From the NCBI GenBank assembly GCA_934088535.1, contig CAKOJC010000003.1:1-59900 (forward strand): a DNA stretch of 59,900 nt, given 5' to 3'. Position numbers and translations under genes: made by a program. Shown piece by piece: positions 28,608 to 36,183 of this stretch. The notes beneath the pieces are model-generated. The model did not search any database. It saw nothing but the letters and a program-made list of their open reading frames with translations, and was not told the DNA's origin. Each line of letters opens with the position of its first letter. Position 1 is the first letter of the stretch. Source of the stretch: an uncultured Bacilli bacterium (GTDB lineage: Bacteria > Bacillota_I > Bacilli_A > RF39 > UBA660).

Positions 28608-28881
28608 AAATTATGGTTTAACAAATGAAGATATTACTGAAATAGAAAATTTTATTGATAATGATGATATAAATAATTATTATGTAAATGAAATTAGAGT
28701 GATAGAAATATTAGATTATTTAAAAAGTATTGGAATTAATAATATAAAAGATATACTTAAATATAAAAGCAATATGTTTTATGAAAGCGTTAAAACTATA
28801 AAGAAAAATATACCTAATGATAAAATAATAATAGAATTAATTAATGAAGACTATCAAAATTTAGATAGAGTAGGTTATTAA
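28594..28881 (+). CDS. small 95-residue helical protein, unknown
   Basis: A charged helical protein ending the unknown operon. The segment VIEILDYLKSIGINNIKDIL repeats the helical style seen in the larger upstream protein, hinting at shared ancestry or a physical partner. The start at 28594 lies inside the upstream gene, with AGGAG about 10 bases before it. A strong terminator overlaps the stop. Confidence 0.65.
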   Translation: MDYFKNYGLTNEDITEIENFIDNDDINNYYVNEIRVIEILDYLKSIGINNIKDILKYKSNMFYESVKTIKKNIPNDKIIIELINEDYQNLDRVGY

Positions 28882-28909
28882 ACTAATTTAGAAATAAATT
28901 AGTTTTTTT
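28881..28909 (+). terminator. intrinsic terminator
   Basis: AACTAATTTA (28881-28890) / TAAATTAGTT (28895-28904), GAAA loop, T run. Confidence 0.85.
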
Positions 28910-28936
28910 GACTTTTAAAAGAATATATATTACAAT
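28908..28936 (+). promoter_or_regulatory. promoter for 28962 gene
   Basis: TTGACT (28908-28913), 17 bp, TACAAT (28931-28936); the -35 touches the T run of the upstream terminator. Confidence 0.8.
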
Positions 28937-28961
28937 AGACAAGGTTTTAGGAGGTGCAGAA

Positions 28962-29417
28962 ATGAAAAGATATTTTAAACTTGAACTTGATAAATGTAAA
29001 TTTTGGCAAAATGATGTTAAAAATGGAAAGAAAGTTTATCTTAAAAGAGATTTTAAGAATAGAAGTGATATTCCACTCAATTATGTATTTTTTAGACAAG
29101 ATACTGATGGCATGTATACAGAAGTTACAACTGGTAAGAGAATAAAAGTTGTTGCTATAAATAATAAGTTATTTATAGATGAACCACTTGGAATAGATAT
29201 TCTTCCTGGTGCTTTTAGTTCTGCTACTTCAAAAGAAATTGCTGAATTTATTAGAGAACTTAGAGTAAAAAAATTAGGAAGTGAATATTTAACTATATTG
29301 AATGATTTACTTGTTAATAGTAATTTGTGTGAAAAAGCATCATTAAAAAGACAAGAAGAAAAAGAAGAATCAAGTTTAGTAAGAAAGTTTATAAATAAAT
29401 TTCATAAGAAGAATTAA
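28962..29417 (+). CDS. uncharacterised 151-residue protein
   Basis: A basic soluble protein that I do not recognise. The first two thirds look like a compact beta-rich domain (KKVYLKRDFKNRSDIPLN, EVTTGKRIKVVAINNKLFID), and the last third is helical with a strongly charged tail. The start at ATG 28962 follows a good AGGAGGTG ribosome site. It is monocistronic, between its own promoter and a terminator at 29416. Confidence 0.75.
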   Translation: MKRYFKLELDKCKFWQNDVKNGKKVYLKRDFKNRSDIPLNYVFFRQDTDGMYTEVTTGKRIKVVAINNKLFIDEPLGIDILPGAFSSATSKEIAEFIRELRVKKLGSEYLTILNDLLVNSNLCEKASLKRQEEKEESSLVRKFINKFHKKN

Positions 29418-29440
29418 TTCACTATAACTAGTGAATTTTT
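29416..29440 (+). terminator. intrinsic terminator
   Basis: AATTCACTA (29416-29424) / TAGTGAATT (29429-29437), loop TAAC, T run. Confidence 0.85.
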
Positions 29441-29442
29441 AA

Positions 29443-29471
29443 TTGTTTTAAATAATTATTAGTGTTATACT
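29443..29471 (+). promoter_or_regulatory. promoter of TasA-like/BspA-repeat gene
   Basis: TTGTTT (29443-29448), 17 bp, TATACT (29466-29471) with an extended TGT just before it. Confidence 0.75.
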
Positions 29472-29492
29472 ATTTTATGATAGGAGATGTTT

Positions 29493-30767
29493 ATGAAAGA
29501 TAAAAACAATAAAAAATTTATTTTTACTATGGGAATTGTACTTTTATTTTTAACAACAGTGAGTATGAGTTATGCGTACTTTAGTATGAATATAACTAAT
29601 AATGAAGCAAAGGATCAAATAGTTGAAACTGGTACACTTGCGTTAAGATATGTTGATGGTGCTCAAATTATTATGAATAATATTAAGCCAGGTGCTACTA
29701 TTACTAAAACAGTTTATGTTGATAATACTGGTACGTTAGATGCTGGCTATAATTTGGTATGGCAAGAACTTAATAATGAAATACTTAATGATGAGATGGT
29801 GTTAGAGTCAAATTGTACTAGAATTAATGCTACAAGTGGCGATGAAGAAGGAACATGTGAAGGTATAACTAGTACTGCTATTTCTTCAGAAATTATAAAA
29901 GATAAAGTAGTTATTGAGCCAGGTATTCGTCATAAATATGATATAACTATTACTTTTAAAGAAATAAATGCTGATCAAAATTATAATCAAGGTAAAAAGT
30001 TTAGTGGTGTTCTTGGGGTGAATGAATATAAGGTTCCAACTGTTATAAATTGTACTTTTGATGGTGATATGGTACAAGGAGCTGAATATGTAAATGGACA
30101 ATATACGTATAGATATATGCAGGAAGGAAAGAATAGTGGAGATGAAAATTTAAGTTGGACTAATATTACTAATGATGGATGGGGTGTACAGTTAAATAAT
30201 AAGATGTCAACTCCAAATGCGACAAGTAATATTTGTACAACTATCAATGGGAAACCAATAGTTTCTACTGCATTTATGTATAGTTATTCTATAGTTCAAT
30301 CATTTAATTTCAATGGCTTTAAAACTAGTAATGTTACAAGTATGGAGGGAATGTTTTTTGAAAATAAAGCTAAAACATTGGATTTAAGTAGTTTTGATAC
30401 TAGTAATGTAACTAATATGTCTACAATGTTCTATAATAGTTCTGCGACTACAATAAATCTAAGTGGTTTTAACACAAGTAAAGTAACTAGTATGAATAGT
30501 ATGTTTCTAGGTAGCCATGCTGCTTTATTGGATTTAAGTAGTTTTGATACAAGTAAGGTATCTAGTATGGGTGGAATGTTTGCAAATTGTCAAACTCCAG
30601 TATTAGATTTAAGTAATTTTATCATAAATGAAGATACTATTATATCAAGTATGTTTGACTCTGCCAGTGCAACGGTGGGATATGCAAAAGATGAGGCAAC
30701 AGCTGCTAAATTTAATAATAGTGTAGAAACTAATATACCTGATACTCTTGTATTTACTACTAAATAA
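29493..30767 (+). CDS. surface protein: TasA/camelysin-like N-terminus plus BspA-type DUF285 repeats
   Basis: A 424-residue exported protein. A signal peptide ends near SMSYAYFS. Residues of about 28-190 resemble the TasA/camelysin (CotN) fibre fold: VETGTLALRYVDG, then NIKPGATITKTVYVDNTGTL and GYNLVWQELNNEI. The C-terminal half has about five repeats of roughly 25 residues (LDLSSFDTSNVTNMSTMF, INLSGFNTSKVTSMNSMF), the DUF285/BspA-like leucine-rich type found in surface and lipoproteins of gut bacteria and mycoplasmas. BspA-type repeats often mediate adhesion; here that is inference. ATG 29493 is preferred over 29487, because the AGGAG would abut the latter. The N-terminal module recurs at 57692. 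Confidence 0.82.
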   Translation: MKDKNNKKFIFTMGIVLLFLTTVSMSYAYFSMNITNNEAKDQIVETGTLALRYVDGAQIIMNNIKPGATITKTVYVDNTGTLDAGYNLVWQELNNEILNDEMVLESNCTRINATSGDEEGTCEGITSTAISSEIIKDKVVIEPGIRHKYDITITFKEINADQNYNQGKKFSGVLGVNEYKVPTVINCTFDGDMVQGAEYVNGQYTYRYMQEGKNSGDENLSWTNITNDGWGVQLNNKMSTPNATSNICTTINGKPIVSTAFMYSYSIVQSFNFNGFKTSNVTSMEGMFFENKAKTLDLSSFDTSNVTNMSTMFYNSSATTINLSGFNTSKVTSMNSMFLGSHAALLDLSSFDTSKVSSMGGMFANCQTPVLDLSNFIINEDTIISSMFDSASATVGYAKDEATAAKFNNSVETNIPDTLVFTTK

Positions 30768-30791
30768 TTATAAAAATATATAAATAATAGA

Positions 30792-30817
30792 AAAGATATT
30801 AAAAATAATATCTTTTT
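30792..30817 (+). terminator. intrinsic terminator
   Basis: AAAGATATT (30792-30800) / AATATCTTT (30807-30815), 6-base A-rich loop, short T run. Confidence 0.7.
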
Positions 30818-30828
30818 ATTTGAAATAA

Positions 30829-30837
30829 TGGTATAAT
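30829..30837 (+). promoter_or_regulatory. extended -10 promoter of nusB
   Basis: TGGTATAAT at 30829-30837, a full extended -10; no good -35 at 17 bp. Confidence 0.7.
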
Positions 30838-30862
30838 CTTAATAGATTTTTTGGAGGAACTT

Positions 30863-31273
30863 ATGAAATTAACAAGAACTGAAGCTAGAGAAAAGATAAT
30901 GATTATCTTATATCAAATAGATTTTTATAAAAAAGAAAATATCGAATATAATTTAGAAGATGTTTTTCATGAAAATTTAGAGATGGATAATAAATATGTT
31001 AAAGATATAGTAAATGGTGTTTTAGAAAATCAAGAAAAGATTGATGAAACAATTACTAAATATTTAGATAATTGGGATTTAGATAGACTTGGTAAGACTG
31101 ATAGAGCTATTTTAAGACTTTCTACTTATGAAATGATGTATTATGATACTCCTAAAGTAGTAGTTATTAATGAAGCTGTTGAACTTGCTAAAAAGTATAG
31201 TGATGATAAAATAGTTAAGTTAATAAATGCTGTTTTAGATAAAGTTCGTGATAATGAGGAAATAAATGAATAA
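30863..31273 (+). CDS. nusB: transcription antitermination factor NusB
   Basis: A 136-residue all-helical RNA-binding protein that, with NusE (S10), binds boxA of rRNA operons. Signature blocks are RTEAREKIMIILYQIDF near the start, YLDNWDLDRLGKTDRAILRL in the middle and PKVVVINEAVELAKKYSDD at the end. GGAGG at 30853-30857 fixes ATG 30863. It overlaps xseA by 8 bases; nusB-xseA-xseB is a common Gram-positive cluster. Confidence 0.96.
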   Translation: MKLTRTEAREKIMIILYQIDFYKKENIEYNLEDVFHENLEMDNKYVKDIVNGVLENQEKIDETITKYLDNWDLDRLGKTDRAILRLSTYEMMYYDTPKVVVINEAVELAKKYSDDKIVKLINAVLDKVRDNEEINE

Positions 31274-32594
31274 AGAATATATTTCTATTAGTGATATTAA
31301 TAGAATTATTAAGTTTACGATTGATAATAATGAGAGTCTTCGTAGTGTATATATTAAGGGTGAAATAAGTAATATTAAATTTCATAGTAGGGGACATTTA
31401 TATTTTTCACTTAAAGATGAGAATAGTAAGATAAATGCTGTTATGTTTAACTATAATAGATACCTTAATTTTACGCCTAAGGATGGAGATTCTGTTTTAG
31501 TACATGGTAAAGTTAGTGTGTATGAAGCAACTGGTAGTTATCAAATATATGTAGATGAGATGAATGAGGATGGCCTTGGTAACTTATATCAATTATTTGA
31601 AGAACTAAAGAAGAAGTTATCAAGTGAAGGTTTGTTTAATCCTGAACATAAGAAGAAAATTAATAGACTTCCTCGTAAGATTGGTGTTATTACAGCACCT
31701 ACTGGTGCTGCTATTAGAGATATAATATCTACTATTAATAAAAGATATCCTTTGGTAGAAATATATGTATTTCCAACTTTAGTACAAGGAGATAATGCTG
31801 GTAAAAATATAGTACGTATGATAGAACTTGCTAATACTTATCCATTAGATACAATTATTCTTGGCCGTGGTGGTGGATCTATAGAGGATTTATGGGCTTT
31901 TAATGAAGAAACAGTAGCAAGAGCAATATATAAGTCTGAAATACCAATTATAAGTGGTGTAGGGCATGAAATAGATTTTACAATTAGTGACTTTGTAGCA
32001 GACTTAAGGGCTCCAACACCTACTGGTGCTGCAATAATGGCAACTAGTGATAAAGAAGATATAATTAAATATCTAAAAAGCACTCGTGAGAGAGTAAATA
32101 ATGCTATACAAAATAGATTATATTCATATAATGAATTAATTAAAAAATATAAAAGTAATTATATACTTAATAATCCAATGAGACTATATGATATAAAAGA
32201 ACAAAAGTTAGATGTGTTATATGATAGATTAAATGGAAGTATTAATATAAAACTAGATAATAGTTTTAAACTAATTGATAAATATAAGAGCAATTATATA
32301 CTTAATAATCCTAGAGTACTTTATGAAAATAAACTTGAAAAATTAGAAAGCCTTAGTGAAAACGTGAACTCAAGTATTAAAAGAGTTATTGAAAATAATA
32401 GTAAGAGACTAGATACATTAAAAATAAAACTTGAACTATTAAATCCTAAGAATGTACTTGATAAGGGCTACTCAATAATATATAAAAATGGTAAGATAGT
32501 AAAGAATACTAAAGATATAAGTATTAATGATGATTTGAACGTTATAATTAGTGATGGTAATATAGATGTAACAGTTAAAGGAGTAAATAAATGA
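31266..32594 (+). CDS. xseA: exodeoxyribonuclease VII large subunit
   Basis: A 442-residue catalytic subunit of ExoVII, which degrades single-stranded DNA from both ends. The N-terminal OB fold contains SVYIKGEISNIKFHSRGHLYFSLK-like sequence (IKFHSRGHLYFSLKDE). The catalytic region has GVITAPTGAAIRDI, LGRGGGSIEDLWAFN and SGVGHEIDFTISDFVAD, followed by LRAPTPTGAA. The long C-terminal coiled coil shows an internal repeat (KKYKSNYILNNPMRLYD and DKYKSNYILNNPRVLYE), the segments that wrap the small subunits. ATG lies within the nusB end. Confidence 0.97.
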   Translation: MNKEYISISDINRIIKFTIDNNESLRSVYIKGEISNIKFHSRGHLYFSLKDENSKINAVMFNYNRYLNFTPKDGDSVLVHGKVSVYEATGSYQIYVDEMNEDGLGNLYQLFEELKKKLSSEGLFNPEHKKKINRLPRKIGVITAPTGAAIRDIISTINKRYPLVEIYVFPTLVQGDNAGKNIVRMIELANTYPLDTIILGRGGGSIEDLWAFNEETVARAIYKSEIPIISGVGHEIDFTISDFVADLRAPTPTGAAIMATSDKEDIIKYLKSTRERVNNAIQNRLYSYNELIKKYKSNYILNNPMRLYDIKEQKLDVLYDRLNGSINIKLDNSFKLIDKYKSNYILNNPRVLYENKLEKLESLSENVNSSIKRVIENNSKRLDTLKIKLELLNPKNVLDKGYSIIYKNGKIVKNTKDISINDDLNVIISDGNIDVTVKGVNK

Positions 32595-32812
32595 AAGAAA
32601 AAACATTTGAACAATCTATAAAAGAACTAGAAAAAATAGTTAATGAACTTGAAAGTGGTGAACTTGATTTAGATAAATCAATTACTAAATATACTGAAGC
32701 TATGAAATTAATAGAATTTTGTGAAACTAAACTTAATAATGCTACTGAAACTATTAATAAGTTAGTTAATGAAAATGGCACTGAAAGTAAGTTTGAAGTA
32801 GAAGAAAATTAG
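32591..32812 (+). CDS. xseB: exodeoxyribonuclease VII small subunit
   Basis: A 73-residue helical-hairpin subunit with the family core FEQSIKELEKIVNELESGEL followed by DLDKSITKYTEAMKLIEFCE. Several copies bind each XseA coiled coil. It overlaps the xseA stop by 4 bases (ATGA). The ispA and dxs genes that often follow are missing here. Confidence 0.95.
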   Translation: MKEKTFEQSIKELEKIVNELESGELDLDKSITKYTEAMKLIEFCETKLNNATETINKLVNENGTESKFEVEEN

Positions 32813-32884
32813 TAATTTTTTCCATAGAAATAAGTGGTTATATAATAAAAATATTAAAGTTAATAATAATAAAGAGGTGAAATA

Positions 32885-33862
32885 ATGAAAAAATTTATAT
32901 TCACGTTATTTATTATTTTTTTATTTCCATTAGGTGCATTTGCTTATTCTAAATACATTATTCCAGGTGGAGAAAGTATTGGGATAAAGATAAATACTGA
33001 TGGACTCATAGTAGTAGGCTTTTATAAAGTAGATGGCGAATATATAGCTAAAAATAACTTTAAAATAGGAGATAAAATAGTAAGTGTTAATGGTAAAAGT
33101 GTTAGTACTATAGATGAACTTACTAAAGAAGTAGACAATAGTGATTTAAGTAATATGAAAGTGACTGTTGAGATAGAGAGAAATAATAGAAAAATAAATA
33201 GTACATTAAATTTAAAAATAGATGATGGTGTATATAAAACAGGTCTTTATGTAAAAGATTCATTGGTTGGACTTGGTACTCTTAGTTATATAGATCCAGT
33301 AAGCAAAATATATGGAGCTTTAGGTCATGAAGTAACTATGAGTGAAACAGGAAATAGAATTGATGTTAGAAATGGAAATATTCTTTATAGTAAAGTTACT
33401 AGTATAGATAAAAGTAGAAATGGTAGAGTTGGTAGTAAAAACGCTAAAATAGTGTTTGAGAGAACTCTTGGTACAATAAACAAGAATACTAATAAGGGTA
33501 TATATGGTATATATAATGATAAACTGCCTAATAAAGAAACTAAAGAAGTATCATCATTTAGTGATATAGAAAAAGGTAGTGCTTATATACTGACAGTTAC
33601 TAAGGACAATAAAATTGAAAAATATAATATAAATATAGTAGATAAATATTATAATAAAAAAGATACTCAGAAAGCATTTAGCTTTGAAATAACAGACAAA
33701 ACTCTTGTTAGTAAGACAGGTGGTATAGTTCAAGGAATGAGTGGTTCTCCTATAATACAAAATGATAAAATAATAGGTGCTGTTACGAATGTACTTGTAG
33801 ATAATGTTACTTTAGGATATGGAATATCTATAATAACTATGCTTGAAGAAGGTGAAAATTAG
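32885..33862 (+). CDS. spoIVB: SpoIVB-like S55 serine protease (PDZ)
   Basis: A 325-residue exported protease. Signal peptide or anchor at 1-21 (FLFPLGAFA), then PGGESIGIKI, a PDZ domain at about 40-110 (IGDKIVSVNGKSV), and an S55 catalytic domain with YGALGHEV (His148) and GGIVQGMSGSPIIQ (Ser286). These match SpoIVB, which signals across the forespore membranes to activate SigK processing. Here GAVTNVLVDN replaces the usual GAVTHVFVND. In B. subtilis the neighbours are recN and spo0A; neither is present, and the gene follows xseB directly, as if ispA-dxs-tlyA-ahrC-recN had been deleted. In a non-sporulator it would need another role. GAGGTGA precedes ATG 32885. Confidence 0.85.
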   Translation: MKKFIFTLFIIFLFPLGAFAYSKYIIPGGESIGIKINTDGLIVVGFYKVDGEYIAKNNFKIGDKIVSVNGKSVSTIDELTKEVDNSDLSNMKVTVEIERNNRKINSTLNLKIDDGVYKTGLYVKDSLVGLGTLSYIDPVSKIYGALGHEVTMSETGNRIDVRNGNILYSKVTSIDKSRNGRVGSKNAKIVFERTLGTINKNTNKGIYGIYNDKLPNKETKEVSSFSDIEKGSAYILTVTKDNKIEKYNINIVDKYYNKKDTQKAFSFEITDKTLVSKTGGIVQGMSGSPIIQNDKIIGAVTNVLVDNVTLGYGISIITMLEEGEN

Positions 33863-33883
33863 TACTAGAAATAGTACTTTTTT
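33861..33883 (+). terminator. intrinsic terminator
   Basis: AGTACTA (33861-33867) / TAGTACT (33872-33878), GAAA loop, T run. Confidence 0.85.
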
Positions 33884-33892
33884 CATATTATT

Positions 33893-33921
33893 TTGTATTA
33901 AATATATTTTTGTGTTATAAT
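33893..33921 (+). promoter_or_regulatory. promoter of phosphoesterase gene
   Basis: TTGTAT (33893-33898), 17 bp, TATAAT (33916-33921), extended by TGT. Confidence 0.8.
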
Positions 33922-33943
33922 ATTGATCTATTTAGAGGGGAAA

Positions 33944-34834
33944 ATGATACATAACGAAAGATTTACAATTAGTAGTGATAAGTTAGATAGAGATTATACC
34001 ATATGTTCTTTAGCTGATATACATAATAATAAGTGGGCTAATTTTGAACTATGGGATAAACTTATTGAAGAGGTAGATAAAGAAAATCCAGACATTATTT
34101 TAGTATCTGGTGATTTAACATATACTGCAGATGATTTTTATGTTCCTAGAAATGATAGAATGCTTAGGTATTTATTTAGTAATTTAGATACTATTGCTGA
34201 AACTTTTATGTGTCTTGGTAATCATGAATTAAAGTGTGGTAGAAAGTTTGATACAATAGACTCTATTCAGTATTTAAGAATGCTTGATAGAACTACTGGA
34301 GTACACATATTAGATAAGAGAATAGGTGAAGAATATGTTGATATTGGTAATATCAGAATAGGTGGGTTTTGTCCTAGAAGTGAAACATATTATAAATCTA
34401 AAGAAAGTATGTGGAATCAATATTTTATTGAAGACTATATGAAAAGTTTAATTGAATTTACTGATAGACAATTTAATATATTACTCACTCATTCTCCTGA
34501 TACTATAAGTAAAAAGGAAGTATTATCCGTTTTAAGAGATAGACTTAAAGAAATTGATTTAATAGTATGTGGGCATAAACATGATGGTTATATGCCAAAA
34601 GCAATTCAAGGTGTGCTTAGCGATGTAGGATTAGATGTAAGTGATGGAAAGAGAGTATTTGATTATATAGTTAGTAAAACTGATAAATGTAGAGGGAAAT
34701 TTGATGTATTAAATGCTAAGATGATAGTTAATAGAGGATATAGAAAATTTTCTCATACAAGTCCTGTTTTTGGCTTATTAGATAAGGTATCTGCTAGAGA
34801 TATGGCTACAATAACTCTTAAGAAGAAATTGTAG
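33944..34834 (+). CDS. calcineurin-like metallophosphoesterase
   Basis: A 296-residue protein with the five motifs of the family: SLADIHNNKW (D-x-H), VSGDLTYT (GD), LGNHELKCG (GNHE), LTHSPD and CGHKHDGYM (GHxH). These bind two metals and hydrolyse phosphomonoesters or diesters. No transmembrane segment is seen, unlike YkuE-type enzymes that act on lipids; the substrate is unknown. ATG 33944 is preferred, with AGAGGGG just upstream. The homology starts at ISSDKLDRDYTICSLADIH. Confidence 0.88.
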   Translation: MIHNERFTISSDKLDRDYTICSLADIHNNKWANFELWDKLIEEVDKENPDIILVSGDLTYTADDFYVPRNDRMLRYLFSNLDTIAETFMCLGNHELKCGRKFDTIDSIQYLRMLDRTTGVHILDKRIGEEYVDIGNIRIGGFCPRSETYYKSKESMWNQYFIEDYMKSLIEFTDRQFNILLTHSPDTISKKEVLSVLRDRLKEIDLIVCGHKHDGYMPKAIQGVLSDVGLDVSDGKRVFDYIVSKTDKCRGKFDVLNAKMIVNRGYRKFSHTSPVFGLLDKVSARDMATITLKKKL

Positions 34835-34843
34835 TCTTTTTTA

Positions 34844-34872
34844 TTGTAACATTCTAAAAAATATGTTAAAAT
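34844..34872 (+). promoter_or_regulatory. promoter of DUF1292/coiled-coil pair
   Basis: TTGTAA (34844-34849), 17 bp, TAAAAT (34867-34872), extended by TGT. Confidence 0.75.
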
Positions 34873-34894
34873 TTACATATACTAGGAGGCTGTT

Positions 34895-35164
34895 ATGGAG
34901 GAAGCAAATAATAAATTAAAGGTAACTATTGAGGATGGTACTACTGTTGATGTGAATGTACTTGATATAATTGATTCTCTTGAATTTAATAAGACATATA
35001 TCATTTATACAATTAATAATGAAGAAGATACTATATTTTCATCTATATTAAATGAAACTGAAACATCATATTCTTTAGATACTATTACTGATCAAAAAGA
35101 ATTAGATTACATTAATAATGAAATAGATAGAGTTGTTAGTGAAATTAGTGAGTCAGGTGAATAG
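34895..35164 (+). CDS. DUF1292 (YrzB-like) protein
   Basis: An 89-residue acidic protein with the DUF1292 pattern: an N-terminal strand pair (VTIEDGTTVDVNVLDII), then FNKTYIIYTINNEEDTIFSS and a Glu-rich helical end. Function is unknown for the family. A second paralogue lies at 42457 in its canonical place between ruvX and mltG, so this copy is the extra one. AGGAGG 8 bases upstream supports ATG 34895. It is followed 2 bases later by the coiled-coil gene. Confidence 0.75.
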   Translation: MEEANNKLKVTIEDGTTVDVNVLDIIDSLEFNKTYIIYTINNEEDTIFSSILNETETSYSLDTITDQKELDYINNEIDRVVSEISESGE

Positions 35165-35166
35165 TT

Positions 35167-36150
35167 ATGACTATTAGAGATGCAATGAGAGCTGGTAAAT
35201 TACCTAGAGTAGGAATGGATTTTATAGTAAAACTGTGTAACTCTCTTAGTATTCCAGCAAAAGATTTAGAATTTGAGTTAACTGATGAACAGCTTAAAAG
35301 GTTACAATTTAATCCAGATGTACATAAAAAAGCTGTTGGTAATGAAGTAAAAGAAGCTCATTATGAATTGACTGAAAAGTATAGAAAATTAATAGATAAA
35401 TATCAAGATTTGTCTTACTATATGGGTAAAAGTGGGTATCTAGATGATTCTAAGAAAGAGATAGATGAGATAATTGGTGAGCTAAAGAAAGCAGAACTTA
35501 GTTATTCAGATGTTATTAGAGGTATATCTATTGGTGGACAAAATTTAGGTTTTGATTCAAATGTATTGAATCCAGTTGATTCTATAGTTATGAACGCTAG
35601 TAATAAGGCTATGCAAAAAACTGGTGATAAATTGTCTCAACAATATGAAAAATTAGAAGATTTGAAATCTAAAGATTATAAAACTAAATTTAAAAAGAAG
35701 ATTAATGAAAAACGTATAAATAGAATTTGTGCTAAAATTGAGAAGCTTCAAAAGAAACAGGGTAAGATGCAAGTTACTCAAAAGAAAATAGTAAATAGAG
35801 GCTCTAACAAATATGCTAAGAAGAAAATGCGTGAGATGGAAAAATTCTATGCTGACTTTAATAGATATCGTGTTTATAGTGATATGAAGGCGACTTTGAA
35901 GGAATCTAGAGAAAATTATGAACATGATATTGATCAAACTAGAGATGAAATTGCAACTTTAGAAGGTAAAAGAGGAATTGTTAATGGTGCTAAGAGAATT
36001 AAAAATAATATAGATTTAGCATTGATGTCAGCTAATTTAAAAAAGTATAGAATACAAGAAAAAGCTGTTGAACGTTTAAGAGTAAAACAGGGTAGATGCA
36101 AACTTGGAGAACAATATTATAGAACTATAGCTAAGTCATTAGCTGCTTAA
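35167..36150 (+). CDS. uncharacterised coiled-coil protein
   Basis: A 327-residue basic, highly helical protein; I do not recognise it. After an N-terminal globular piece (MRAGKLPRVGMDFIVKLCNS) come long Lys/Glu/Arg-rich helices predicted by eye to form coiled coils at about 75-115 and 160-310. A small Gly-rich patch (GISIGGQNLGFDSN) interrupts them. No signal or membrane segment. AGGTGA inside the DUF1292 gene end is the ribosome site. It ends at a bidirectional terminator. Confidence 0.7.
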   Translation: MTIRDAMRAGKLPRVGMDFIVKLCNSLSIPAKDLEFELTDEQLKRLQFNPDVHKKAVGNEVKEAHYELTEKYRKLIDKYQDLSYYMGKSGYLDDSKKEIDEIIGELKKAELSYSDVIRGISIGGQNLGFDSNVLNPVDSIVMNASNKAMQKTGDKLSQQYEKLEDLKSKDYKTKFKKKINEKRINRICAKIEKLQKKQGKMQVTQKKIVNRGSNKYAKKKMREMEKFYADFNRYRVYSDMKATLKESRENYEHDIDQTRDEIATLEGKRGIVNGAKRIKNNIDLALMSANLKKYRIQEKAVERLRVKQGRCKLGEQYYRTIAKSLAA

Positions 36151-36154
36151 ATAA

Positions 36155-36183
36155 AAAAGTACTTTCTTTTTGAAAGTACTTTT
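36155..36183. terminator. bidirectional intrinsic terminator
   Basis: AAAAGTACTTTC (36155-36166) / GAAAGTACTTTT (36172-36183), loop TTTTT; it serves the convergent coiled-coil and mgtE genes. Confidence 0.85.
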
